From: Acetivibrio sp. MSJd-27
GTDB lineage: Bacteria > Bacillota > Clostridia > UMGS1840 > HGM11507
Direction: 5' to 3'
Length of the DNA: 44,158 bases
NCBI RefSeq assembly: GCF_018918095.1
Contig: NZ_JAHLPV010000024.1
Span: 1 to 44,158, forward strand
The position numbers were made by a program, and so were the translations under genes. Below, one piece after another: positions 32,125 to 40,071 of this stretch. Below the pieces are notes generated by a model. The model saw only the letters and a program-made list of their open reading frames with translations. It was not told the DNA's origin and did not search any database. Positions within the stretch are counted from its first letter, which is position 1. Every line of letters begins with the position of its first letter.

Positions 32125-32247
32125 AAATCAAATTTCTGATTTTTTTCGGCGATGAAATCATAGACGCACTCTTCCGCCACAAATTCGCTTCCAATCTGGA
32201 CAAGGAATTGTGGCAAAAGAAAGACAAAAAAGAGTTTTTTGCTTAAT
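32125..32247 (+). other. possible gene relic in an intergenic region
   Basis: A frame open from within the terminator stays open to TAA near 32245 and encodes a plausible protein tail (DEIIDALFRHKFASNLDKE then WQKKDKKEFFA). There is no start codon with a ribosome-binding site. The opposite strand also has an open frame of 91 codons. I cannot name a family; this may be a remnant of a lost gene. Confidence 0.25.
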
Positions 32248-32349
32248 TCTCTATTCAATTTGTTTGCCTATGCTATATTGCTTTTTTGTTAGTATTCGAC
32301 ATATCGGGAGAGAAAAAATAAATAATTTTATCATATCTGCGCAACTGCA

Positions 32350-32378
32350 TTGAAAAACTTCTTATAATATGATATGAT
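32350..32378 (+). promoter_or_regulatory. sigma-A promoter of putP
   Basis: TTGAAA (32350-32355), a 17-base spacer and TATGAT (32373-32378) end 60 bases before the putP ATG at 32439. Confidence 0.7.
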
Positions 32379-32438
32379 TTATGATATATGAAAGAAAGTA
32401 TGCACCGGTTGGTGACACTGAAAAAGGGGAAAAATAGA

Positions 32439-33995
32439 ATGAATGCAAGCACAGTACAAATTCTTATCGCCATGTGTATTTATATGGCTGTGGTCATCGG
32501 TATAGGGATTGCCTTTGCCAAACGTGCGAGTCAAAGCTCGGAAAATTATTTTCTTGGCGGACGAACTTTAGGGCCTTGGGTGGCAGCCATGAGCGCCGAG
32601 GCCTCGGATATGAGCGGATGGCTTCTTATGGGGTTGCCCGGAGTCGCTTATTGGTGTGGTCTTGCCGACGCGGCATGGACCGCTATCGGATTGGGAGTCG
32701 GTACATACATCAATTGGCTTTTGGTTTCCAAACGTCTGCGCCGGTACAGTGTAAAAGCTGGAAATTCCATTACGCTTCCTGAATTTTTTTCCAATCGTTT
32801 TCATGAGAAGAAAAAAATTATTATGACAATTTCAGCGATTTTTATCCTGATTTTTTTCACTGTCTATGCCGCCAGCTGCCTGGTGACCTGCGGAAAATTA
32901 TTTTCCTCCCTGTTTGGCGCACCTTATGTGCCTATGATGATTTTGGGAGCGGTATTTGTTTTAATCTATACGATTCTTGGAGGATTTCTGGCGGAGAGCG
33001 CCTCTGATTTCATGCAGGCGATTGTTATGATTATCGCCTTGGTGTGTATCGTGGCGGTTAGCACCATATCTGCGGGAGGACCTTCCGCGGTATTGGAGAA
33101 TGCAAGAAGTATTCCTGGATTTTTTGAATTCTTCGGGATTGCCACTCCGGTAACAGTGGACGGGGTGCAGCAAGCTGCAAATGGGGTTCCTTTGTTCGGA
33201 GAAGCGGGCAGCTATGGATTCATCACCATTTGCTCCACATTGGCATGGGGGCTCGGCTATTTTGGAATGCCTCAGGTATTGTTGCGCTTTATGGCGATCC
33301 GCGATGAGAGAGAGCTTGCTAGTTCCCGGCGGATAGCCACAATCTGGGTTGTCATATCCCTTACGGTTGCCGTGTTTATTGGAATTGTGGGACGGGCGCT
33401 TATGCCGACTGCACTAACGACAAGTGCAGCCGCTGAGAATATATTTATCGTTTTGTCTACAAAACTCTTGCCTCCGCTGCTTGCAGGCTTTGTGATGGCG
33501 GGAATTTTGGCTGCTACGATCAGTTCCTCGGACTCTTATCTGCTGATTGCTGCCTCGTCATTTGCAAAAAATTTGTTTCAGGGTATCTTTAAGAAAAATG
33601 CCAGTGATCGGCAAGTAATGATGGTTTCCCGTATCACACTTTTGGCTATTTCGGTTATTGCCATTATCATTGCCTTGGATGAAAACAGTGTTATCTTCAC
33701 GATTGTGTCCTTTGCCTGGGCTGGGTTTGGCGCTACCTTTGGTCCTTTGGTATTGTTTTCTTTGTTCTGGAAACGAATCAATCAGGCTGGTGCGGTTGCC
33801 GGAATGATCGGCGGCGGTGTCATGGTCTTTTTCTGGAAGCTAGTGATGCGGCCTTTGGGCGGTGCGTTCAATATTTATGAATTGCTGCCAGCCTTTTTAT
33901 TCTCCTGCCTGTGCATTGTGGTCGTTTCTTTGCTTACACCCGTTCCGCCGAAACAGGTTCAGCAGGAATTTGATGAGGTTCGGGCTGGAAATTAA
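32439..33995 (+). CDS. putP: sodium/proline symporter
   Basis: A 518-residue inner-membrane transporter of the solute:sodium symporter family with 12-13 hydrophobic helices. Signatures: SSENYFLGGRTLGPWVAAMS, ASDMSGWLLMGLPG, YTILGGFLAESASDFMQA, GYFGMPQVLLRFMA and ISSSDSYLLIAASS, which include the Na+-site residues. It imports proline with Na+. The frame starts earlier at 32388, but that is at the predicted transcript start; the ATG at 32439, after AAAAAGGGG, gives the usual N-terminus. It is monocistronic. Proline could serve as an osmolyte or a fermentation substrate. Confidence 0.93.
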   Translation: MNASTVQILIAMCIYMAVVIGIGIAFAKRASQSSENYFLGGRTLGPWVAAMSAEASDMSGWLLMGLPGVAYWCGLADAAWTAIGLGVGTYINWLLVSKRLRRYSVKAGNSITLPEFFSNRFHEKKKIIMTISAIFILIFFTVYAASCLVTCGKLFSSLFGAPYVPMMILGAVFVLIYTILGGFLAESASDFMQAIVMIIALVCIVAVSTISAGGPSAVLENARSIPGFFEFFGIATPVTVDGVQQAANGVPLFGEAGSYGFITICSTLAWGLGYFGMPQVLLRFMAIRDERELASSRRIATIWVVISLTVAVFIGIVGRALMPTALTTSAAAENIFIVLSTKLLPPLLAGFVMAGILAATISSSDSYLLIAASSFAKNLFQGIFKKNASDRQVMMVSRITLLAISVIAIIIALDENSVIFTIVSFAWAGFGATFGPLVLFSLFWKRINQAGAVAGMIGGGVMVFFWKLVMRPLGGAFNIYELLPAFLFSCLCIVVVSLLTPVPPKQVQQEFDEVRAGN

Positions 33996-34032
33996 ATAAA
34001 AAGTTCCGATTCATAATTTTTTTGTGTTAGTT

Positions 34033-34063
34033 AAGAGTGCTCATATGAGCACTCTTGTTTTTT
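34033..34063 (+). terminator. terminator of putP
   Basis: AAGAGTGCTC (34033-34042) pairs with GAGCACTCTT (34047-34056) around ATAT, then GTTTTTT. Confidence 0.9.
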
Positions 34064-34174
34064 ATGCAGCAAAATATGATGTGGGAATAATTAGGATATA
34101 TTAGTGGTATGGCTGTCATTTTGGGAGGCAGTTTTTCTGTAAAATAGTATAAAATCTGCTGTTTTGGGAAACCT

Positions 34175-34207
34175 AGATCTCATAAAAATAAAAGGATTAT
34201 GAGCTCT
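34175..34207. promoter_or_regulatory. inverted repeat upstream of hcp
   Basis: AGATCTCATAA (34175-34185) pairs with TTATGAGCTCT (34197-34207) with one mismatch, ending just before the hcp ribosome-binding site. It could be a repressor operator or an mRNA hairpin. A TATAAA-like -10 lies near 34149, without a clear -35. Confidence 0.4.
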
Positions 34208-34234
34208 TGAACAGGAAAAATAGGAGGTAGATTT

Positions 34235-35809
34235 ATGCCAGATATGTTTTGCTTTCAATGCCAGCAGACAGCTGGAAACAAAGGTTGTGTCCGCACAGGC
34301 GTCTGCGGCAAACAGCCGGAAACCGCAAATCTGCAGGACGAACTGGTATGTGAACTGATTCGCCTTGCCGAGGCTGTGACAGAGAAGCAGTATCGAACCA
34401 AAGAATCGGATCGTCTTGTAATAGACGGACTGTTTACAACGCTTACCAACGTGAATTTTGACAATATGTCCATCCGTAGCTTTATCAAACGCATTGTCTC
34501 TGAAACGAAAGCTATCGGCGGCTTCAAAGAGCGGCCAGTTGTGGAATTGTTTCATGGTGAAACGGATATTGTCTCCTTGCGTTCGACGCTGCTCTTCGGG
34601 ATGAAGGGAATGGCGGCTTATGCGCATCACAGCATGAATCTGGGATATGAGTACGATGAGGTAACCGCTTGGTTTTATAAAGGATTGACTGCAATAAACA
34701 CGGAGCATACCATTGAGGAATGGCTTGCGCTTATCATGGAGTTTGGACAGGTCAATTTAAAATGTATGGAGATGCTGGATCGCGCAAACACAGAATCTTT
34801 TGGTATGCCGGTGCCCACAAGAGTAAACACCGATATCAAAAAGGGCCCGTTTATCGTCGTGTCAGGACATGACCTGAGGGACTTATCACTGTTGCTGGAA
34901 CAGACCAAAGATAAGGGAATCAATGTTTATACCCACAGTGAAATGCTCCCCGCCCATGGCTATCCAGAACTGAAGAAGTATTCCCATCTGGCAGGCAATT
35001 TCGGGACAGCATGGCAGAGTCAGCAAAAAGAGTTTGAAAATATTCCGGCTCCTGTTTTGTTTACCACCAATTGTCTTATGCCGCAGCGTCCGAGCTATCA
35101 GGATCGCATATATACCACTTCGGTTGTGGGATACGAAGGGCTGACGCATATCACAGCCGATGAGCATGGAAATAAGGATTTTACGCCCTTAATGGAACAA
35201 GCGCTGGAACTGGGCGGCTATGAACACGATCACAGCATGAGCGGCATCAATGGCGGACATATCCTGACAACGGGTTTTGCGCATGGAACGGTACTGGCTA
35301 ATGCGGATAAGGTTATCCGTGCCATAAAGGATGGAGCCGTTAAGCATATCTTCCTTGTAGGGGGGTGTGACGGCGCACATCCCGGCCGAAATTATTATAC
35401 GGAATTTGTGAAACAGACACCCATGGATACGCTGGTATTGACGCTTGCCTGCGGAAAATACCGGTTTAATGATCTGGATTTGGGCGAGATTGACGGACTT
35501 CCCCGGATTTTGGATATGGGACAGTGCAATGACGCTTACAGTGCCATAAAAGTAGCCTTGGCTTTGGCGGATGCGTTCGAATGTACGGTAAACGATTTGC
35601 CGTTGACATTGGTGCTGTCATGGTATGAACAGAAAGCGGTTTGTATCCTGCTGACCCTTTTGTCCCTGGGAATTAAAAATATGTATTTGGGGCCAACGCT
35701 TCCCGCATTTCTATCCGAAAGCGTTGTAAAGGTGTTAGTAGATACCTATGGGCTGCAGCCCATTACAGCGCCGGAGCAGGATATGGATGCTATTCTAAAA
35801 AGAGGTTGA
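34235..35809 (+). CDS. hcp: hybrid cluster protein (hydroxylamine reductase)
   Basis: A 524-residue Hcp. The N-terminal cubane cluster ligands are Cys6, Cys9, Cys18 and Cys24, the same spacing as in the Desulfovibrio protein. The hybrid-cluster region shows GINGGHIL, VGGCDGAHPGRNYY, TLACGKYRFN and a late LPLTLVLSWYEQKAV. Hcp reduces hydroxylamine in vitro and nitric oxide in vivo, protecting anaerobes from nitrosative stress; it acts in the cytoplasm. It is monocistronic, and no hcr reductase gene lies next to it. The start is set by TAGGAGG. No HcpR-type or NsrR site was recognised. Confidence 0.96.
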   Translation: MPDMFCFQCQQTAGNKGCVRTGVCGKQPETANLQDELVCELIRLAEAVTEKQYRTKESDRLVIDGLFTTLTNVNFDNMSIRSFIKRIVSETKAIGGFKERPVVELFHGETDIVSLRSTLLFGMKGMAAYAHHSMNLGYEYDEVTAWFYKGLTAINTEHTIEEWLALIMEFGQVNLKCMEMLDRANTESFGMPVPTRVNTDIKKGPFIVVSGHDLRDLSLLLEQTKDKGINVYTHSEMLPAHGYPELKKYSHLAGNFGTAWQSQQKEFENIPAPVLFTTNCLMPQRPSYQDRIYTTSVVGYEGLTHITADEHGNKDFTPLMEQALELGGYEHDHSMSGINGGHILTTGFAHGTVLANADKVIRAIKDGAVKHIFLVGGCDGAHPGRNYYTEFVKQTPMDTLVLTLACGKYRFNDLDLGEIDGLPRILDMGQCNDAYSAIKVALALADAFECTVNDLPLTLVLSWYEQKAVCILLTLLSLGIKNMYLGPTLPAFLSESVVKVLVDTYGLQPITAPEQDMDAILKRG

Positions 35810-35848
35810 TAAATGCTTTCAGTTCTTGATTCGTAGAAGAGGGTATAA

Positions 35849-35947
35849 ATGTTCAGAAACGCTTTTTCCGAAAGCCCTGAACAATTGAAAAGAATTGAAT
35901 TTGAAAGGAAAAGGCTCAAATTGTATCCGCAAGAGAAGATGCGTTAG
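35849..35947 (+). CDS. 32-residue highly charged open frame (doubtful)
   Basis: ATG six bases after AGAAGAGGG. The peptide reads MFRNAFSESPEQLKR and then IEFERKRLKLYPQEKMR: helical, basic, no membrane segment. There is no known family I can name. It lies alone between hcp and repeat copy 2, with no terminator of its own, and may be a remnant. The rest of 35810-36253 holds the repeat at 36084 and the metA terminator. Confidence 0.35.
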   Translation: MFRNAFSESPEQLKRIEFERKRLKLYPQEKMR

Positions 35948-36083
35948 TGACAAAAAGATAACCTTTTTATATCCTCCATTTTCATCGGAAAAGCTAATAT
36001 TTTTTCGATAGTAATGAAAAGCAAGATATCTTTGGGAATATCATTTTCTGATGGATCATTCAATGACAAGGTGATCCTCCTTT

Positions 36084-36187
36084 ATAAAAAAGTTTTCATT
36101 CCGAAAAACGCAGCCGTGCTTCGCACGCTGTTTTTTGAAACATGCAATTGCGCACGATTCCGCGCAATTTCCTATGTTATAAAAAAA
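36084..36187 (-). repeat. dispersed intergenic repeat, family 1, copy 2 (inverted)
   Basis: Reverse-complement copy of 3139-3241, with the 53-base core unchanged and a few differences at each side. The same two hairpins are possible. It abuts the metA terminator, so its A tract may serve that terminator. Confidence 0.85.
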
Positions 36188-36223
36188 GAGTTCCAGGCGA
36201 TTATAAAATGCCTGGAACTCTTT
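36185..36223 (-). terminator. terminator of metA
   Basis: AGAGTTCCAGGC (36187-36198) pairs perfectly with GCCTGGAACTCT (36210-36221). On the minus strand the hairpin ends in at least seven T residues, supplied at the repeat border. Confidence 0.9.
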
Positions 36224-36253
36224 GTATGTGAATCAAAACAATTTGTTTTATGA

Positions 36254-37171
36254 TTACTTAATTTTGGTCACATCATAAGGTGTTGTCTGGTAAACATAAT
36301 AATTCAGCCAATTGGAGTACAGCAGACTGGCATGCGCGCGCCAGGTGACTACCGGCTTGTTTTTGGGGTTGTCGCCGGGATAATAGTTGACAGGAACGGC
36401 AATCTTCAGTCCTTTTTGGACGTCTCTTTCATATTCCAGTGCCAGTGTATTCGCATCGTATTCCGAATGACCTGTCACAAAGATTTGCCGTCCGTCCTTG
36501 GAAGCGGCTATATAAACGCCGGCCTCCTTGGAATAAGCCAAAATTTCAAGTTTTTTTATTTTTTTGATATCTTCTGTGCGCACTTCCGAGTGACGGGAAT
36601 GGGGTGCATAGAAATAATCGTTAAAGCCTCTCATCAGCTTGGAGGTAGGTTTGTTGACCTTGTGGGAGAAAATGCCGAACATCTTCTCTGGAAGCGGATA
36701 CTTTGGAATACCATAATGGTAATACAGCCCTGCCTGGGCTCCCCAGCAAATATGGAAAGTGGAGTAGACATGCGTCTTGGACCATTCCATGATTTCACAG
36801 ATTTCATCCCAGTAATCCACCTCTTCATATTCGAGATTTTCGACCGGTGCACCAGTGATAATCAAACCATCAAATTTTTGTTCCCTGAATGCGTCAAAGG
36901 TTTCATAAAAATTGACCAGATGTTCATGCGGGGTGTTTTTTGAGGTGTAGGACTTGGTGGTCATAAAGTGAACCTCTACCTGCAAAGGAGTATTGCCCAG
37001 AAGACGCAGAATTTGCGTTTCCGTGACGATTTTTGTCGGCATCAGGTTGAGCAGTATAATGCGAAGCGGACGGATATCCTGCTTGGCAGCTTTCTTATCC
37101 GTCATGACAAATATATTTTCGGATTCCAGCGTTTTTTTGGCCGGAAGTTCATTGGGTATCTTAATTGGCAT
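36254..37171 (-). CDS. metAA: homoserine O-acetyltransferase (MetA family)
   Basis: A 305-residue enzyme that acylates homoserine, the first committed step of methionine synthesis. With the ATG at 37171 the catalytic cysteine is Cys142 (HICWGAQAG), the usual number. Residue 111 is Glu (GAPVE): family studies link Glu111 to acetyl-CoA and Gly111 (as in E. coli) to succinyl-CoA, so acetyl transfer is predicted. The HSEYD and PHSRHSEV motifs carry the His and Glu of the active site. No SAM riboswitch is visible in the short leader; a weak promoter lies at 37248-37275. Confidence 0.95.
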   Translation of the reverse strand: MPIKIPNELPAKKTLESENIFVMTDKKAAKQDIRPLRIILLNLMPTKIVTETQILRLLGNTPLQVEVHFMTTKSYTSKNTPHEHLVNFYETFDAFREQKFDGLIITGAPVENLEYEEVDYWDEICEIMEWSKTHVYSTFHICWGAQAGLYYHYGIPKYPLPEKMFGIFSHKVNKPTSKLMRGFNDYFYAPHSRHSEVRTEDIKKIKKLEILAYSKEAGVYIAASKDGRQIFVTGHSEYDANTLALEYERDVQKGLKIAVPVNYYPGDNPKNKPVVTWRAHASLLYSNWLNYYVYQTTPYDVTKIK

Positions 37172-37247
37172 ACTTATCACTCTCTCGTTATTCTTATTTT
37201 TTTATTTTATCAAAATTCGGAGTATTAATCAATCATAATCACACAAA

Positions 37248-37297
37248 ATAATAGTAAGTATATAAAATATTTGAATAGAACCTCGCTTTGCGAGGTT
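37248..37297 (-). promoter_or_regulatory. metA promoter and adjacent hairpin
   Basis: On the minus strand TTCAAA (37270-37275), 16 bases, TATTAT (37248-37253). Next to it AACCTCGC (37279-37286) and GCGAGGTT (37290-37297) form an 8-base hairpin followed on the plus strand by GTTTTT, which could separate or attenuate the divergent tepA side. Confidence 0.4.
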
Positions 37298-37366
37298 GAA
37301 ACGTTTTTACAGTGGATTTTTTGCAAGGCAAAAGTGTTATCATCTTATTAAGACGGAGGGATTTTG

Positions 37367-38044
37367 TTGTCAGATAAAAAATCAAAAGAAAAGAAGCAGC
37401 AGGAAATCATGGAAACAGGCTCTACAGATATCACTACAAAAAAAGGAAAGGTACATTGCCTTTCGATCATTGGGCAGGTTGAAGGGCATATTATATTGCC
37501 GCCGCAAACGAAGACAACCAAGTATGAGCATGTGATTCCTCAGCTGGTTGCGATCGAGGAGGCGGAGGATATCAAAGGACTGCTTATTATTCTGAACACC
37601 GTGGGTGGTGATGTGGAGGCAGGGCTGGCTATCGCTGAGATGATCTCCACCATGCGAAAGCCGACGGTTTCCCTTGTTCTCGGCGGCGGACATAGCATTG
37701 GAGTTCCATTGGCCGTTTCAGCGGATTATTCTTTTATTGCCCCGTCTGCAACGATGACCATTCATCCTGTACGGATGAACGGGGTGATTATTGGTGTGTC
37801 CCAAACCTTTCAGTATTTCGATAAAATGCAGGAGCGGATCGCCTCTTTTGTAGCGAACAATTCCAGAATCACTAAGGAAAAGTTTACCTCCCTGATGCTG
37901 AAAACGGGGGAGATTGCCAATGATGTGGGCTCTATTCTCTTTGGGCAGGACGCTGTACGGGAAGGAGTCATTGATGAGTTGGGGGGAATCTCCAACGCAT
38001 TGGACAAACTTTATGAACTCATTGACAGGGACGGAGGAAAATAG
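37367..38044 (+). CDS. tepA: ClpP-like translocation-enhancing protein TepA
   Basis: A 225-residue ClpP/crotonase-fold protein. Visible segments are [68 protein letters not shown] (with the nucleophile-position Ser) and [10 protein letters not shown]. It matches Bacillus YmfB/TepA, a cytoplasmic protein linked to preprotein export and to spore germination. The start is probably the TTG at 37367, six bases after GGAGGG; a TTG three bases earlier is too close. ylzJ follows as in Bacillus. Confidence 0.93.
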   Translation: MSDKKSKEKKQQEIMETGSTDITTKKGKVHCLSIIGQVEGHIILPPQTKTTKYEHVIPQLVAIEEAEDIKGLLIILNTVGGDVEAGLAIAEMISTMRKPTVSLVLGGGHSIGVPLAVSADYSFIAPSATMTIHPVRMNGVIIGVSQTFQYFDKMQERIASFVANNSRITKEKFTSLMLKTGEIANDVGSILFGQDAVREGVIDELGGISNALDKLYELIDRDGGK

Positions 38045-38045
38045 A

Positions 38046-38258
38046 ATGCTTTATTCAATCTATGACTACAATGCGCTCAGCGGCCTTTCCTATTCGGTGG
38101 AAAGACAACCCGAAATGTCTATCAATGGCGGAAAGCTTTTTCTCAAGAAAGACAGAAAGGGAGATCTGGTGATCGATGGCATGTTCAGCACGGATCCCAG
38201 TGATTATTTGAAAGAAGAATATGAAACCGGAAGAAAGTGTGATGGCTTCAGAATTTGA
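38046..38258 (+). CDS. ylzJ: YlzJ-like protein
   Basis: A 70-residue soluble protein, MLYSIYDYNALSGL then a beta-rich middle and a C-terminal DPSDYLKEEYETG. Size and the position immediately after tepA match YlzJ of Bacillus, where the order is ymfB-ylzJ-spoIIIE; spoIIIE is not next here. Function unknown. The ribosome-binding site GACGGAGG lies within the end of tepA, one base before its stop codon, so the two are coupled. Confidence 0.8.
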   Translation: MLYSIYDYNALSGLSYSVERQPEMSINGGKLFLKKDRKGDLVIDGMFSTDPSDYLKEEYETGRKCDGFRI

Positions 38259-38358
38259 GGGAAATCATCCAATTTTCATATTTTTTTCACATCTGCTTCA
38301 AACTTTTTTCACTTTTTTAGAGTATGATAAAAATATCAAAAGAAGGAGGTCCTGAAAA

Positions 38359-39537
38359 ATGTATGATATGATTCCACAAAATAATAATGAATCTTGGAAA
38401 CCGAACTGTAATCCGAAAAAGGAAACGGTTTTTTTGAGCAAAAAAATGGCAGCCTGCCTGCTTGCTATGTGCGTGCTAATTTCCTCAGCTGTCGGATTTG
38501 GGGGCGGATATCTGGCGGCAAATTTAAATGAAAAGACGCAAAATGTTACCCAGACGGCCTCGGCATCATCCGCTCTCGTGAATACTGCCCTGTTCACTGG
38601 AAGCAATTTGAGCGTGGCTCAGATCGCCGAAATGAACCGGGACACTGTGGTAGAGATCACCACAGAAACAGTGCAAACAAATCAGATGATGCGTCAAGTA
38701 ATCCAGAGCGGTGCGGGAAGCGGTGTGATTGTATCCACCGATGGTTATATTGCCACCAATCATCATGTTATTGAAAATGCAAGCAAAATTACAGTGCGCC
38801 TCCACAATGGGGAGAGCTATGAGGCTACCCTAGTGGGAACCGATGCGAAAACGGATATCGCGGTGATCAAGATCAAGGAAAATAACCTGAAGGCGGCAAC
38901 CATCGGATCTTCTGCTGATTTGCAGGTGGGAGAACTGGCGGTAGCTATCGGAAACCCGCTGGGGCAACTGGGCGGAACAGTAACCGATGGTATCATCAGT
39001 GCACTTGATCGGCAAATCACAATTGACGATACTACCATGACCCTGCTGCAGACCAATGCGGCGATCAATCCGGGTAATTCCGGCGGTGGTTTGTTCAATG
39101 GAAAAGGCGAACTGATCGGAATTGTCAATGCGAAATCTTCGGGTGAAGGTGTAGAAGGTCTTGGATTTGCCATTCCGATTGACACGGCGAAAGAAATTAT
39201 TCAGCAGCTGACCCAATACGGTTATGTCAAAGGCAGGGTAGATCTGGGCATGAGTTTAGTGGATGTATCGAACATTCAGATGGCCTGGATTTATAGAGTA
39301 GGAACACCCGGCCTCTATGTGCAGAATGTGGAACAGGGTTCCAATGCCCAGAAGGCGGGATTCCAGTCTGGCGACCGTATCATCGCAATTGATGGGACGG
39401 AAGTTTCCAGCAGTTCCGCTCTGAAGCAAAAACTGGATGGTTATCAGGTAGGGGACAATGTCACTTTCACAATATCCAGAAACGGTCAAACCGCAAAACT
39501 CAGTATGAAACTTGCAGAATATACACCATCAAAGTAA
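38359..39537 (+). CDS. membrane-anchored HtrA/DegP-type serine protease with PDZ domain
   Basis: A 392-residue protease with a cytoplasmic N-terminus of about 28 residues, one membrane helix (about 29-55), a trypsin-like domain and a C-terminal PDZ (about 290-385). The triad is His136 (ATNHHVIENA), Asp166 (AKTDIAVIKI) and Ser241 (NPGNSGGGLF). Such enzymes degrade or refold damaged exported proteins outside the membrane. The start is set by AGAAGGAGG. The hairpins at 39548-39568 and 39585-39611 and the terminator at 39694 follow. The promoter is not clear; TATGAT lies near 38323. Confidence 0.94.
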   Translation: MYDMIPQNNNESWKPNCNPKKETVFLSKKMAACLLAMCVLISSAVGFGGGYLAANLNEKTQNVTQTASASSALVNTALFTGSNLSVAQIAEMNRDTVVEITTETVQTNQMMRQVIQSGAGSGVIVSTDGYIATNHHVIENASKITVRLHNGESYEATLVGTDAKTDIAVIKIKENNLKAATIGSSADLQVGELAVAIGNPLGQLGGTVTDGIISALDRQITIDDTTMTLLQTNAAINPGNSGGGLFNGKGELIGIVNAKSSGEGVEGLGFAIPIDTAKEIIQQLTQYGYVKGRVDLGMSLVDVSNIQMAWIYRVGTPGLYVQNVEQGSNAQKAGFQSGDRIIAIDGTEVSSSSALKQKLDGYQVGDNVTFTISRNGQTAKLSMKLAEYTPSK

Positions 39538-39584
39538 CTCTGCAAAGTCATTCCTTCGGAATGACTGACAGCAGTTTATATAGA

Positions 39585-39733
39585 TGAGAGCTGCCGTTCT
39601 GGCAGCTCTCAGTCTGTCGAAAAACTCGGTCTACCGCAAGGGATAACAGAGAAAAGATAAAAAGAAACAGATTGCATGCATTTCACTATGCAAAATGCCA
39701 ATGGCTCCATCGAGAAACCATTGGCATTGCTTG
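39585..39733 (+). terminator. hairpin and terminator region after the HtrA gene
   Basis: TGAGAGCTGCC (39585-39595) pairs with GGCAGCTCTCA (39601-39611) but has no T tract. AATGCCAATGG (39694-39704) pairs with CCATTGGCATT (39718-39728), followed by GCTTGTTTTT, and is the likely true terminator. Confidence 0.7.
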
Positions 39734-39835
39734 TTTTTCGCAGCCTGCTCTTTTTCTCAATATAGAAAGTTGTGTGAATTTCTCTGACACAGAATTTTTT
39801 GTGAAATGTCGTAAAATCTTCTCTGAAGGGAAAGC

Positions 39836-39865
39836 TTGACAATGAAAAGATACTTGTGTTATACT
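39836..39865 (+). promoter_or_regulatory. sigma-A promoter of the tyrS leader
   Basis: TTGACA (39836-39841), an 18-base spacer and TATACT (39860-39865). Transcription should start near 39872, about 200 bases before tyrS and about 38 bases before the leader peptide. Confidence 0.8.
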
Positions 39866-39909
39866 CTGTGGTATATGAATTTATCTCTCCGAAAAGGATG
39901 TAGTTTCCG

Positions 39910-39999
39910 ATGAATGATATACTGTTAAAAGTTATCTATTACTATCTGCCTGTTTATCCGAACAGGCCTGGATTGCTGCGTCCGTTTTCAAGGGGATAA
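39910..39999 (+). CDS. tyrosine-rich leader peptide of tyrS
   Basis: A 29-codon frame, ATG at 39910 nine bases after AAAAGGATG and TAA at 39997-39999. It begins MNDILLKVIYYYLPVYPN: three Tyr codons in a row (TAT TAC TAT, 39937-39945) and a fourth at 39955-39957, just ahead of the gene for tyrosyl-tRNA synthetase. The rest of the frame overlaps the attenuator hairpins. Such a peptide would let a ribosome sense charged tRNA-Tyr. The reading frame and the codons are seen; the control role is inferred. Confidence 0.75.
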   Translation: MNDILLKVIYYYLPVYPNRPGLLRPFSRG

Positions 40000-40050
40000 G
40001 CGGAAAAAACACAGACAGTCCAAGGCTTTTCAGAGTCTTGGACTTTTTTA
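39948..40050 (+). promoter_or_regulatory. transcription attenuator of tyrS
   Basis: Hairpin 1 (GCCTGTT 39948-39954 with AACAGGC 39961-39967) starts just after the triple Tyr codons. Segment GCCTGGATTG (39966-39975) can instead pair with CAGTCCAAGGC (40016-40026) as an antiterminator, using bases of both hairpin 1 and the terminator. The terminator itself is AGTCCAAG (40017-40024) with CTTGGACT (40037-40044) followed by six T residues. A stalled ribosome on the Tyr codons would block hairpin 1 and favour readthrough. No T-box sequence (GGTGGNACCGCG) is seen. Confidence 0.7.
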
Positions 40051-40071
40051 TTTGTAAAAAAGGAGAAGAAA

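Noticed and set aside
39872-40071. T-box riboswitch ahead of tyrS
   Set aside because: No GGTGGNACCGCG-type T-box sequence or Stem I pattern could be found; the leader-peptide layout explains the region better.
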